Positions 22,824 through 32,739 of a stretch of DNA of 64,000 bases are shown here, one piece after another. Source of the stretch: Aedes albopictus (lineage: Eukaryota; Arthropoda; Insecta; Diptera; Culicidae); NCBI RefSeq assembly GCF_035046485.1, contig NC_085138.1, positions 274,207,694 through 274,271,693 of the forward strand. Direction: 5' to 3'. How positions within the stretch are numbered: position 1 is the first letter of the stretch; each line of letters begins with the position of its first letter. The notes under the pieces are model-generated. The model ran no database searches. It was not told the origin of the DNA and worked only from the letters and a program-made list of their open reading frames with translations. A program made the translations under genes and the position numbers.

Positions 22824-23076
22824 CACAGACAAACAGACGTAACACTTCGAACATTTTTCGATTCAAATCATAGTCACGGAAACATATTCGCCCAATGCTA
22901 AAAGGACTAAGTTTGGCCGACCACCAACTAGGTGGCGGTAGTGCGCAAACGTCAAACTCGAACAAAAACTATGCGAGCGCCACGGTTGGGCAGTTGGCCA
23001 ACTATCAAATTTTGAAAAAGACCGTTAAATCGGTGAACGATGAGAATTATCAGAGTGTTACGTCTGTTTGTCTGTG
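22824..23076. mobile_element. 253-bp MITE with 23-bp perfect TIR
   Basis: The first 23 bases (CACAGACAAACAGACG plus TAACACT) are the exact reverse complement of the last 23. The element is flanked by a 7-bp direct repeat GTTATAG, at 22817-22823 and 23077-23083. It has inserted into the GATCAGAAAGGC element. A 62-codon frame inside (22895-23083) is not protein-like. A related end occurs at 8265-8285 (ACAAACAGACGTAACACT). A 7-bp duplication is unusual among insect DNA transposons, so the superfamily is left open. Confidence 0.8.
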
Positions 23077-23109
23077 GTTATAGTTTTGAAAATGCAGTTT
23101 ATGCCAAAT

Positions 23110-23382
23110 GAAAATTTCTAGATTGAGATTTAATAAGGGCGAAAGTAACATGAGAGAGTTCTCTTCATCGACTCTCTTTTCTTCAAACTAAAGTGACAAG
23201 ATGCAAGTATGGTTTAACTTTTTGGTCATAAATCGCTAGGTTGCGATGCAATCTAGCGTCTAAGTGTAAAAAAGTTCAATTGAATTTGCATCTTGTCACT
23301 TTAATTTGCAGAAGAGAGAGTCGATGAAGAGAACTCTCTCATGTTACTTTCGCCCTTATTTAAACTTAATCTAGATTTTACA
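23110..23382. mobile_element. foldback element, about 270 bp
   Basis: Two long arms pair. TAAGGGCGAAAGTAACATGA and GAGAGTTCTCTTCATCGACT on the left reappear inverted at 23313-23362. The arms also include AAAGTGACAAGATGCAA and its inverse around 23195 and 23287. The central spacer holds ATCGCTAGGTTGCGATGCAA. Arm similarity is high, suggesting a fairly young copy. It is non-coding and transcripts would form a long hairpin. Confidence 0.75.
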
Positions 23383-23687
23383 GGTGGTGTTTGATACGCA
23401 GTTACGCCGCTGTGCGGTGCTACTGTGCTTGTAAAATGCAGTATTTTTGACAAGTTTGAATCATGATCCAGACCTTTAAGAAAGCTCAGACAGATATCGT
23501 CGCGCTTCCAGCTGCGCAGCCAGCTGCGTTCGAAACGCGCAGCATCAGATCGCGCCAGACCGCACACGTATGGTTTGTATACGGTGTGCACCTTGGCTAA
23601 AACTGTTTTTGCAGCCGCCGGGTGGAAGCTGTCACGTATAATCAGTCACCTTGTACAATCATCGCCGTCATCAAACATTTGAAAGCA

Positions 23688-23815
23688 GTTTTTTCGATCA
23701 AAGCAAAAGTCTTTGCTATGAAAATATATTCACTGTACTGAGGAATAGAGTGCAGTGAATATATTTTCATGGTCGATGTTTAGATTTATAGCAAGAAAAC
23801 TGCTTTTTATTTTCC
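23688..23815. mobile_element. short foldback element
   Basis: GAAAGCAGTTTT at the left and AAAACTGCTTTT at the right are inverted. An inner stem ATGAAAATATATTCACTG pairs with CAGTGAATATATTTTCAT across a loop of about 25 nt. About 125 bp overall. The inner hairpin has a pre-miRNA-like length but an unusually A+T-rich perfect stem; a MITE is more likely. Confidence 0.5.
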
Positions 23816-24030
23816 GAAAAATGATGACGGGTGCTTAAGCTATAAGATCATCAGTATCTTAGTGATGAGACCACAATATTTAGGTCCTTGGTGAATGATT
23901 CTACATAGCATCGCACAACAACGTAGTTAAAAAAAATAAAAATGAGTCCCCCAGCAGTTGTCATTGTACATAGACGAGCCACACTAGAGTATCTAGTCAA
24001 ATTGAATGCCCAACGTATGCAGTGATTTTA

Positions 24031-24126
24031 CCCTCCTAAGATGTTAGGTTTTTTGAACCACGATGGCACAGTGCACGTTCAGCGTGCCTGTCTGGGTCAT
24101 ATTGACCCCAACATCTTACTAAGGTT
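24031..24126. repeat. small imperfect palindrome
   Basis: CCTCCTAAGATGTTAGG at the left pairs with CCCAACATCTTACTAAGG at the right. The middle has CACAGTGCACGTTCAGCGTGCCTG-like inverted pieces. It is about 95 bp and may be a tiny MITE. No duplication was found. Confidence 0.4.
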
Positions 24127-24149
24127 AATGCAACTCTCATATGAAGCTA

Positions 24150-24925
24150 TGATAAATGAGGCAACACAATGGTCATGAAAAGGATGACTTTCATTGAAAC
24201 TGTTAACATTCCTGAAGTAAGTCTTAAGTTTCACAATCCTCCATAGGTTTTGCAGTTTGTAGTCCAATTCAAGATTATTTTAATAAATTATTCTGAAATT
24301 AGAAGTTTAATCAATGTTATTGAAATAACGTGATAAAACTGGATCAATTAGTCGTCTGCAAATTAAAATCACCTTAGTTTTTGAAGAATTGATTGATAAC
24401 AAATTATTTGTGGAGCTTTGAAATTTATATCTAATTTCATCACACCATGCCATTAGTCACGTTTCATTGCCATGCAATTAACGTCCATAGAAATACAGCT
24501 TCTTATCATCTGCTAGCATGTGGATAACTTTCAAAAATGATGGAAGGCCATTGTAAAGTAAGGCTAACATCAATGATCCTGAAACCGATCCTTATTGTGG
24601 CATTCCCGATAGAATACCGATCGGACTTCAATGATTTCCTTTAACTTCCACAATTCAAAAGCGGTTATTTAAATAGGATTTACTCAATGAAACAGAATCT
24701 CAACTGAAATCAAATAGGTGTGATAATCTGTGCAGTAGTTCAAAATGAGAAACTCTGTTGAAAGCTTTTGAAAAACCATTCAAGGCTATTTCTTTTTTAC
24801 CAAAATGTTGATGGACATCGTCATGCATTTTGAGCAAATTCCGAAGCAAATGCCATATATGTGAGTGGGGGTATTTCTTGTTTAAACTATTTTTGCTGAA
24901 AATTAAAACATTATGTGAGATCACG
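24150..24925 (-). pseudogene. Jockey/CR1-like LINE reverse-transcriptase fragment
   Basis: On the minus strand the frame 24700-24924 reads GFSKAFNRVSHFELLHRLSH, matching the RT block xDFSKAFDxVxHxxLL, with the first catalytic aspartate region altered. Continuing downstream through stops come SYLNNRF, then SGMPQ-GSVSGSLMLALLYNGLP (the SGVPQGSxLGPLLF block), then HMLADDKKLYFYGR, where ADD is the catalytic box. A run resembling INSSKTKVILICRR follows. Block order and spacing are right for an RT palm. Stops and substitutions make it dead. Neither end of the element is visible. Confidence 0.75.
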
Positions 24926-25212
24926 AGGCAAAGCGAACGCCACAGAATTGCTTGTTAATTGTTGTGCCATTTAATGTTAAAATTGTGCTTTAAACACTTA
25001 TTTTTTTTTAATTTGAATTTGAAGCGATGAAATTTCCAACCACAAAACTACTGCATAACGTTGCCATAGGCAGGAACATCCTTGATGGTGAGGAACATTA
25101 GATAATTATTTAATAACACATGTCAAAATGTTCTAATTTAGTAACTCGCTAGCACCAACAGAAAGTGAAATTGTATACCACTATTTTCACTGATTAAGAG
25201 CCATTAACTATC

Positions 25213-25442
25213 CCTCCAGTTAGCCTAGTGGTTAAGGCTATGGATCGCCAATACGGAGACGACGGGAAAATTTTCTCGACTCCCTGGGCATAGAGTATCA
25301 TTGTATTATATACAAACTCATGCAATGGCAGGCAAAGAAAGCCCTTCAATTAATAACTGTGGCAGTGCTCAAAGAACACTCAGTTGAAGCGAGGCAGACC
25401 AAGTCCCAGTGGGGACGTAGAGCCATAAGTAAGAAGAAGAAG
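25213..25442 (+). mobile_element. tRNA-derived SINE, Feilai-like, copy 2
   Basis: The head CCAGTTAGCCTAGTGGTTAA carries the A box. The B-box segment is deleted or replaced: GACGACGGGAAAATTTTC stands where the other copies have GGTTCGATTCCCG. The body and GAAGAAGAAGA tail match the copies at 10716 and 31960. Flanking 7-bp repeats AACTATC lie at 25206-25212 and 25443-25449. Loss of the B box means this copy should not be transcribed by Pol III. Confidence 0.85.
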
Positions 25443-25721
25443 AACTATCTCTACAACTTTGATTGAGAAACGACATTTATTTCTGGTCTGAATCATGAGA
25501 TAAAGCCAAAATGCAGAGCAAATTCTTGAGTTACAATTATAACTTAATTATATCCACTTTTGTTATTATATCCTAAGATGACGTAATTGCGATCAATTGT
25601 ATCTAGAACACTTAAATGTGACGTCATATTTTCTCTCCCCTGTACGTTGGACAAATGAGTCTATTTATAGATCAGCCGCCAAAACGAAGAACCACTTGAT
25701 CATATACCGCCCTTCACTTCA

Positions 25722-25800
25722 AGTGCTGCAATGGCCTCATTGATAAAGGCACCGGATTGCAGCTGAAGGCTGGCGTCCTTGGTTCGATTCCCGTCTGGGT
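25722..25800 (+). mobile_element. tRNA-like SINE head
   Basis: AATGGCCTCATTGATAAAGG resembles an A-box region. About 30 nt later GGTTCGATTCCCG is a consensus B box. The arms do not form a clean cloverleaf with a valid anticodon stem, so a tRNA-derived SINE is preferred over a functional tRNA gene. Its 3' extent merges with the A+T-rich element at 25865. Confidence 0.45.
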
Positions 25801-25864
25801 GAGGGATTTTTATATGCTACGTAGGGCAAGTTTTTTATGCAAAAAACTTTTTGCCAAAAATAAA

Positions 25865-26176
25865 TAACACTCTTAAAAAAAATTACTCAAAAATGAGTTA
25901 AAATTTACCCAATTCAATTTTTACCCAATATGTTTATATCTTATTTATAACAACATGTGTTATAATTCCAATATTTATTATATCTCACGTTGTTATAAAT
26001 TTGTTAAAATTGTATCAACACCTGTTATAATTATGTTATGGCTAGAGCAATTTTAGTTATGATTTTTGTTATTTTAACACCTAACCGGCGAATTTTATAA
26101 CTCATTCTGTTATGAAAAATCTTTGAAATAAATAACTTAATCGGTTATAATTTTGTTATGCCTTTCTGATCGGGTT
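25865..26176. mobile_element. GATCAGAAAGGC-ended element, copy 2
   Basis: It ends GTTATGCCTTTCTGATCGGG, the inverse of the start at 22616. Like that copy it is packed with GTTATAA / TTATAAC words. The left boundary near 25865 is approximate. Non-coding. Confidence 0.5.
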
Positions 26177-26299
26177 TAGTAAACTTGTTGAAGTTTTGCA
26201 TAGCTTTGCGCATTTTGGGATGGTTAATTCAGTTGGAAAAGTATTTGCAGCACAACAAAATCGTGAAAAGAACTTGAATGCTTTCCCAAACATATTTCA

Positions 26300-26810
26300 T
26301 ACGATGATCGAGTTCGAACATAAAAACCCATTTCATCTGCAGCAACATATCCTAAATTCTGGCTTTTCGCCCATTGTGAAGCAACAGTAAATTATCCAAC
26401 TTTACAACTAATGTGGTCCCCATGCTGCTATGCCACGGCCAAGCTATTGGGAAACAATAAAACGAGGAAAGCAGGAACCCGACCCTGCTAAGGCTTCGCA
26501 CATGGAATCCGGTGAAGAATTCTTGTGAATCTCTGACAAAATCTACTGCTGATCGAGTTCGATCAGAAGTACCTATTCCATTTGCAGCGGCATTTTCTGA
26601 ACTCTGGCTTTTCGCCCAATGTGAAGCACGCATTGACACTTTCGGCAGTAAATTATCCTCTACCTTACAGCTAATGTGGTTCCCAAGCGCCTATGCCACG
26701 GCTATTTGGAAAACTTATGCTATTGAGAAACACTAAAACGAGGAAAGCAGGAACCCGACCCTGCTAAGGCTTCGCGCCTGGGATCCAGTGAAGAAGTTGA
26801 AAGTGAAAAC
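26300..26810 (+). repeat. imperfect tandem duplication, about 250-280 bp unit
   Basis: Two successive copies share CTGGCTTTTCGCCC, CAGTAAATTATCC, CTAATGTGGT, CTATGCCACGGC and AGGAACCCGACCCTGCTAAG. The AGGAACCCGACC word is 278 bp apart; an upstream word is about 245 bp apart, showing indels. An 74-codon frame spans part of the second copy, without a known motif. Origin unknown. Confidence 0.65.
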
Positions 26811-27954
26811 TTCTCTGGTCGATCAATCCACCAGGGATCGACTCGAAAAACATCGACAACATTATGGCAAATTAGAAAACGCGAAGGCACGGCTGTTGGG
26901 TTGTAAAATTAAAGCCAAAATGTTATGGGATTCATTAAATTAGCCTGTTCAGGAAGATTTCCGATAGAAGCAATTTGCAAATTCAAGTTCAAAGACTATT
27001 GCAAACTCTACTCAAACTCGAGTGCCGTGCTTTCGGTATTTGCAAGGCAGCCATTGGTGACGACCATCTTATTACGTAAAAATAATGAAGCACCACAAAT
27101 GGACATTAAATATAGCATATTGTAGTGAAACACTACAAAAGCGTAATAAATCAGGACATCACAAATGGACATACACAGTACAAAGCATATATTTTGCCCT
27201 GTTTCCCTAGTGGATAACAATCTCCGATGACGAGGTTTGATGGTAGTTGCTGCTCCATCAGTCAATCCTGTGACCGTATTTATTTTTTCAGGTTGCCCTT
27301 TCATTCGTAGCATTAGTTTCTTTCAATGCATGATTTTTGTTGGGAATACCTAATCCTAAGGGGTATTCTGAGTCTCGATTTAATATGAGACGTCTACACT
27401 TTAATGTCCCTGTTAGAGAAGGGTCAAGAGACATGTCTTTTAGTTATCATTGCCCAAAATGACCTGAATGTAGGCCATCAAAAACGAGATTGCTGAGATC
27501 TCATGGCGCTCTTTTACTTTAGAGCACTATAAATGTGCATTAAACTTAGGAATGTTCACAAATTAAAATAGTACATTCAACACAAAAATAAAACTTGTAA
27601 TAATCTTTGGATCCGCTTAATCCTTGATACCTTGTTGGCTACAAAGTAACTTCACTTCAACGCCGTACATGGGTGCAAAATGGTGAATAATCGAGGAGAT
27701 CTGGCCATCACAAGTTTCTACCTCAAAAAGACCGCCAGCTAAGAGATGCGTCCTCCTATCTTAACCTGTTCATATTTCCCGAAGAAAAATTCCCATCTGT
27801 AGTGCTCTGGAGTAATAGAGTATTATGAGTCTCATTTTCATGGCCTACTTTCAGGTAATTTCGTCTCGTATTGAAACCCGAATTAAGAGACCCCCTTAGG
27901 ATTATGAATTCCTATAACGGGGCAAAATATATGTTTTATGTTGTGTATTTAGCA
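26811..27954. other. no gene; small LINE leader fragment at 27700-27760
   Basis: Mostly non-coding. At 27700-27760 the words CACAAGTTTCTACCTC and AAAGACCGCCAGCTAAGAG match the LINE leader at 43605-43680. No other recognisable element. Confidence 0.4.
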
Positions 27955-30348
27955 TCTCTCCTGGAATTTCTTCAAGAATCTCTCCTTAAACTCCTTGAGG
28001 GATTCATTTTGGCATTACTTCAGGATGTCACATGAAATTATTTTAGAGATTCTTTCAAAGATTGCTCCACAAGTTCTTTCGGTGATCTCTCTAACAGCTC
28101 CAGAAGGTTTCAAAGATGCCTCCAGGTGTTCATTAGGAATTCCTTCAGAAGTTCCCTACGCTATTTTGTTGAGGAGTTTGTTCAGGTATCCTTCTAGAAG
28201 TCCCTTCAGAGATTCTTTGAGGAAGATTCATAAATACCTCCGGGAGATCCATCAAGATGTTTCTTCGCAGATTCCTCCTGAATTTCTTCAGGGATTCTTA
28301 CAGAAGTTCCTTTAGAAATCTCTGCAGGAGTTCCTTCAGAGAATCTTATAGGAGAATCGAAGGAGAATTCAGGGATTCCCTTTGAAGTTTTTTCAAATAT
28401 TCCTATGTAAGAGTTCCTACTAAGATTCCTTAAGAATATCCTTAGGGAATTCCTCGAGAAGTACTTTTAGACATCACTTCTGGGGTTCTTTCATACTTTC
28501 AGATTGAGACTGAGATTTGCCTCCAGAGGAGTTACATCAGAGATTTCTTCCGAAGCTCGTTCAAAAAATGCTACAGGAGTTTCTTCAAGGAATCTCGTGG
28601 GAGTTCCTTTAATACTTTCCTTAGGATTATAATCAGGCATATCTATAGTATATTCTTGGGGAATCTTTCGTGGAGTTTCTACAAGTATTCCTCCAGGATT
28701 TCCTTCTGGAATTCCTCTAGAAATTCTTTAGAAGATACCGCCTGCAAATCCTTCCCCCTTTGGGAGATCCCGTTGAAAACCCTTCGAGGATACCGCCTGG
28801 AAATCCTTCGGAGAATCCTTCCAGAATTCCTTCAGGGGTTCCCCCTGAAATTACTGCAGGGATTTCTCCTGAACTTGATTCGAGGATTTTTTTTTGGAAT
28901 TCCTTTAGGGATTCTTCAAAGATTTTTTTTAAACGTTTCCTCCTATACTTCCTTAGATGATTCCTCCTGAAATTCTTTCAGGGTTTCCTCCTGATATTTT
29001 GTCGTGGATTCCTCCTGGAATTCCTTTGCGGCTTCCTCCTGGAATTCCTTCGGAGTTTCCTCCTTGAATCACTTCGGGAATTCTTCATAGAATTCCTCCT
29101 GGACTTCAATTAGGGATTCCTCTTGGAATTCCTTCGGGGATTTCTCCGGAAATTCTTCCGGGGATTACTTCTGGAATTCCTTCGGAGATTCCTCCTAGAA
29201 TTTATTCTGGGATTTCCTCCGGAATTCCTCCGTGATTTCCTCCTGGAACTCCTTCGGGAATTCTTCCTGGATTCCTCCAGGAATTCTTTCGAAGGTTTCT
29301 TTTACTATTCTGTAGTGAATTTCTTCTGAAATTTCTTTGGGGTTTCCTTCTGGAATTCCTTCGGTGATTTCTCCTGGAATTCCTCCGGCAAAATTACTCT
29401 TGGCCTTCCTAGAGGGATTTCTCTAGGGATTCCTTCCAGGTTTCCTCTTGATAATCCTTCGAGTATTCCACATGGAAATTCTTCGGAGATTCCTTGCAGA
29501 ATTCCTTCAGGGGTTCGCCCTGGGATTCCTGCAGGAATTTTTCCTGTAATTACTTCGGGGATTCCTCCTGGAATTGATTCGAAGATCCCCCCCCCTTGAG
29601 TTCCTTCAAGAATTCATCCTGAAACACCTTCAGAGATTCCTTCTTGAATGCTTCCGGGGATTCCTATGGGAATTCCTTTTTAAGTTCCTTCGAGGAGTTC
29701 TATCGCGGATTCTTTCAGAACTTTCTTCGAGGATTCCTCCTAAAATATCTTCGGGGAATTCTCTTGATATTTCGTCGGGAATTCCATTGGAATTCCTTCT
29801 GAAATTTTTTCAAAGATACCTCCTGGATTACTTTCGGAGTTTCCTCCTGGAATTCGTTTGGTGTTTCCTCTTCTAATTTCTTCAGAGATTCCTCATGGCA
29901 TTTCTTCTAGAATTATTGCGAGGTTTCTTTCTGGAATTCCTTCAGTGATTTCTCCAACTATTCTTTTAAGATTCTTCCTGGATTTCGCTTGGAATTCCTT
30001 CGGTGATTCCTCTGGATATGTTTTGTTGATTCCTCCTAGAATTCCATTTTGGATTCTCCCTCGAATTCCCTTGAAAATTCCCACTCGAATTCCTTTGGGT
30101 ATTTCCTCTTGGAATTTCTGCGGAGATTCCTCCTGAAACTCCTTCGGGCATTCCTCCTAAAATGCCTTCGGGGATTTCTCCTAAAATGCTTCGGGGATTC
30201 CTTCTAAAATTCCTTCTTGGATTCCTTTTGAAATTAATTAAAGGGTTCCTCGTGGAATTCTTTAGTTGATTTCTCCTGAAGTTCCTTCGAGGATTCCTCT
30301 TGGATATTTTTTGATGGTTCCTCCTAGAAAACCTTTGAAGATTCCTTC

Positions 30349-31011
30349 CACAGCGTAACAAAAAATTACTTTTTGTCTGTCTCAAGAGCAAACTTATGTG
30401 TCTCCGAAGGATTTTGGGCCGCTGAATCCGAATCTGGGCTCAGATTTGCTCTAACACGTCACAATTTTGTGCTATACCTCAATTTATAGGGCAAAATATG
30501 CGATTTTGGGCTTTTTTGACAGCATGTCATTAAGCAAGGAAATATTTTTTTTAAGCAATCAAAAGGTTAATTGGTCATTTAACATCTAAATTAACGACTC
30601 ATGCAAAATATTTCGTTTTACCTAATCAAATTTGATAGTTTTAAGCGATTTATGTTAGGTACGATATTTCCCATACAAGTCACCCTCCAAAAGTTGCATG
30701 CAAGTTTTCATACGAACTTAAAATGCTAAAATCTATCAAATTTGATTAGGTTAAACGAAATATTTTGCATGAGTCGTTAATTTAGATGTTAAATGACCGA
30801 TTAACCTTTTGATTGCTTAAAAAAAATATTTCCTTGCTTAATGGCTTGCTGTCAAAAAAGCCCAAAATCGCATATTTTGCGCTATAAATTGAGGTATAGC
30901 TCAAAATTGTGACGTGTTAGAGCAAATCTGAGCCCGGATTCGGATTCAGCGGCCCAAAATCTTTCGGAGACACATAAGTTTGCTCTTGAGACAAAAAAAT
31001 GTTGCGCTGTG
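30349..31011. mobile_element. 663-bp foldback element, CACAGCG ends
   Basis: It starts CACAGCGTAACA and ends TGTTGCGCTGTG. The arms stay paired for about 290 bp: GCAAACTTATGTGTCTCCGA at 30391 is inverted at 30963. The central 70 bp contain CATACAAGTCACCCTCC. The arms are about 95% similar, so the insertion is recent relative to the satellite around it. Flanks show TTC on both sides (30346-30348 and 31012-31014). CAC...GTG ends with a 3-bp duplication fit the CMC (CACTA/Chapaev) group, but TTC is so common in this satellite that the duplication is weak evidence. Confidence 0.8.
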
Positions 31012-31959
31012 TTCTCAATTTCCTTTGAAAACTCCTACTGGAGTTCCTTTGGGGGTTCCTCCTGGACTTCCTTCATGGATTCCTCCTTAAATTCGTTTAG
31101 GGATTCCTCTTGATATCCTTTCTTGGATCCCTCCTGGAATCCCTTCAGGGTTTTCTCCTGGAATTCCTTTCGTGCTTCCTCTTAGAATTCCTTCTGAGAT
31201 TCCTCCTGAAATTCCTTCAGAAATTCATCATGGAATTCTTACAGGATTCCTCCTGGAATTCCTTCAGGATTTCCTTCCTGAATGTCTTCGATGGTTTCTC
31301 GTAGAACCTTCGGAAATTCCTCCTGGAATTCAGTGATTGTTCCTAGACTTCTTTCAAAGATTCCTCCTGGAATTCCTTCAGAGATACTTCCTAGAAGTCT
31401 CTCGGAAATTCCTTTTAGATTTCCTTCGTGGATTTCTCCTGAACTTCCTTCAGGGTTTCTTTCTGAATATCTCATAAAATTTCTTCGGGATTCATCCTGA
31501 TGTTCCGTCAGCGATTCCTCCAGAAATTCCTTCGGGATTTCCTCTACGAGTTCCTTTGGTAATTCGTCTTCGAATTTCTTTGGAGATTCCTCATGGAATT
31601 CCTTCGGGGTCCCTCATGGAATTCCTCCGGGAATTCCACATCGAATTCCCTCGGGGATTCCTCCTAGAACTCCTTCGGTGAATCTTACCTGAATTCCTTC
31701 AAGAATTTTTCGTGGAATTCGATCGGGGATGCCTCTTAGAATTCTTTTGGGGATTTTCCCTCTTGGAAATCCTTTGGAGATTCGTCTTCGAATTTCTTCG
31801 GAGATTTTTTCTGGAATTTCTCCGGGGATTCCTCTTAGAATTCCTTCGGGAATTCTCCCTAGAATTCCTCTTAAAATTCTCTCGTTGGTTCTGCTGGAAT
31901 TTCTACAAAGATTCTTCCTGGATATTTTTCGTTGATTCCTTTTAGAAATCTGTAGGGGT

Positions 31960-32224
31960 CTCCAGTTAGCCTAGTGGTTAAGGCTATAGATCACCAATCC
32001 GGAGGCGGCGGGTTCGATTCCCGTTCCAGTCGGGAAAATATTCTCGATTTCCCTGGGCAAAGTGTATCATTGTACTTGTCTTACAATATACAAATTCATG
32101 CAATGGCAGGCAAAGAATGCCCTTCAATTGATAACTGAGGAAAAGCTCAAAGAACACTAAGTTGAAGCGAGGCAGGTCAAGTCCCAGTGAGGACGTAGAG
32201 CCATAAAGAAGAAGAAGAAGAAGA
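31960..32224 (+). mobile_element. tRNA-derived SINE, Feilai-like, copy 3
   Basis: The best copy in the window. The A-box region is TAGCCTAGTGGTTAAGG and the B box GGTTCGATTCCCG, followed by the shared body and a (GAA)n tail from about 32207. It interrupts the 24-bp satellite. A 6-bp repeat AGGGGT flanks it at 31954-31959 and 32225-32230. Both Pol III boxes are intact, so this copy is the most likely to be transcribable. Confidence 0.88.
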
Positions 32225-32598
32225 AGGGGTTTCCTTCTCGAATTTATTAAGAAATTCCCGATGGAATTCCTTTGGGGATACCTGCTGTAATTCCTTTGGG
32301 ATTCCTTCTTGAATTCATTTGGAGAATCCTCCTGGAATATCTTCCGAAGGATTCTTGTTGGAGTTTATTATGAAATTCTTCGAAAATTTCAATAAGAAAT
32401 TTCTTCAGAAGTTTCTGCAGGGATCTATCTAAGAGAGATTTTTGAACTAATACAGATTCCTGTAGAAGTTCCTTCAGAATTTCATACAGCAGTTCCTGAA
32501 GAGATTAGTCCAGAAGTTTCTCCATGGATTCCTTCAGGAGTTTCTTTAAGGCTCCTCTTGGAATTCTTTCTGAGATTCCTCCCCGAAATAATTCGGGG

Positions 32599-32735
32599 AA
32601 TCCTTAGTGTAAATAGTGCCACCCTTTTATTAAATTTGATAATTTCTGAAGGTTTTACGAAAACAAAACAAAATATTTATATTGTATTGCCTTCCATTAG
32701 CAATGTAGTAATGCAACATGTACTACACTAAGGAT
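32599..32735. mobile_element. short foldback element
   Basis: TCCTTAGTGTA near the left end is perfectly inverted as TACACTAAGGA near 32724-32734. Adjacent GTGCCACCC / GGGTAATGTCAC pair loosely outside or next to it. It sits at the edge of the satellite. About 137 bp, non-coding. Confidence 0.4.
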
Positions 32736-32739
32736 ACGG

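Larger units (their letters stand above)
27955..32600 (+). repeat. 24-bp GGAATTCC satellite, main block
   Basis: About 3.7 kb of satellite in total, split by a foldback element and a SINE. The unit is about GGGATTCCTCCTGGAATTCC plus TTCG. It consists of two related 12-mers, each with a near-palindromic GGAATTCC or GGATTCC core. Copies are diverged (perhaps 70-85% to consensus by eye), the best-kept being 29000-29600 and 31040-31450. Because the unit is 24 bp, frames stay open and spell octapeptides such as EFLRGFLL or GIPPGIPS; these are not genes. Blocks of the same satellite lie at 14640-17345 (inverse), 41430-41775 and 52865-54485. Confidence 0.85.

Noticed and set aside
25722..25800. Functional tRNA gene
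   Set aside because: A and B boxes are present, but no consistent cloverleaf or anticodon stem could be drawn; a SINE head is more likely.
29123..30391. ORFs of 60-141 codons such as leucine/phenylalanine-rich or arginine/asparagine-rich proteins
   Set aside because: Same satellite artefact in the opposite orientation; overlapping frames on both strands give equally long products.
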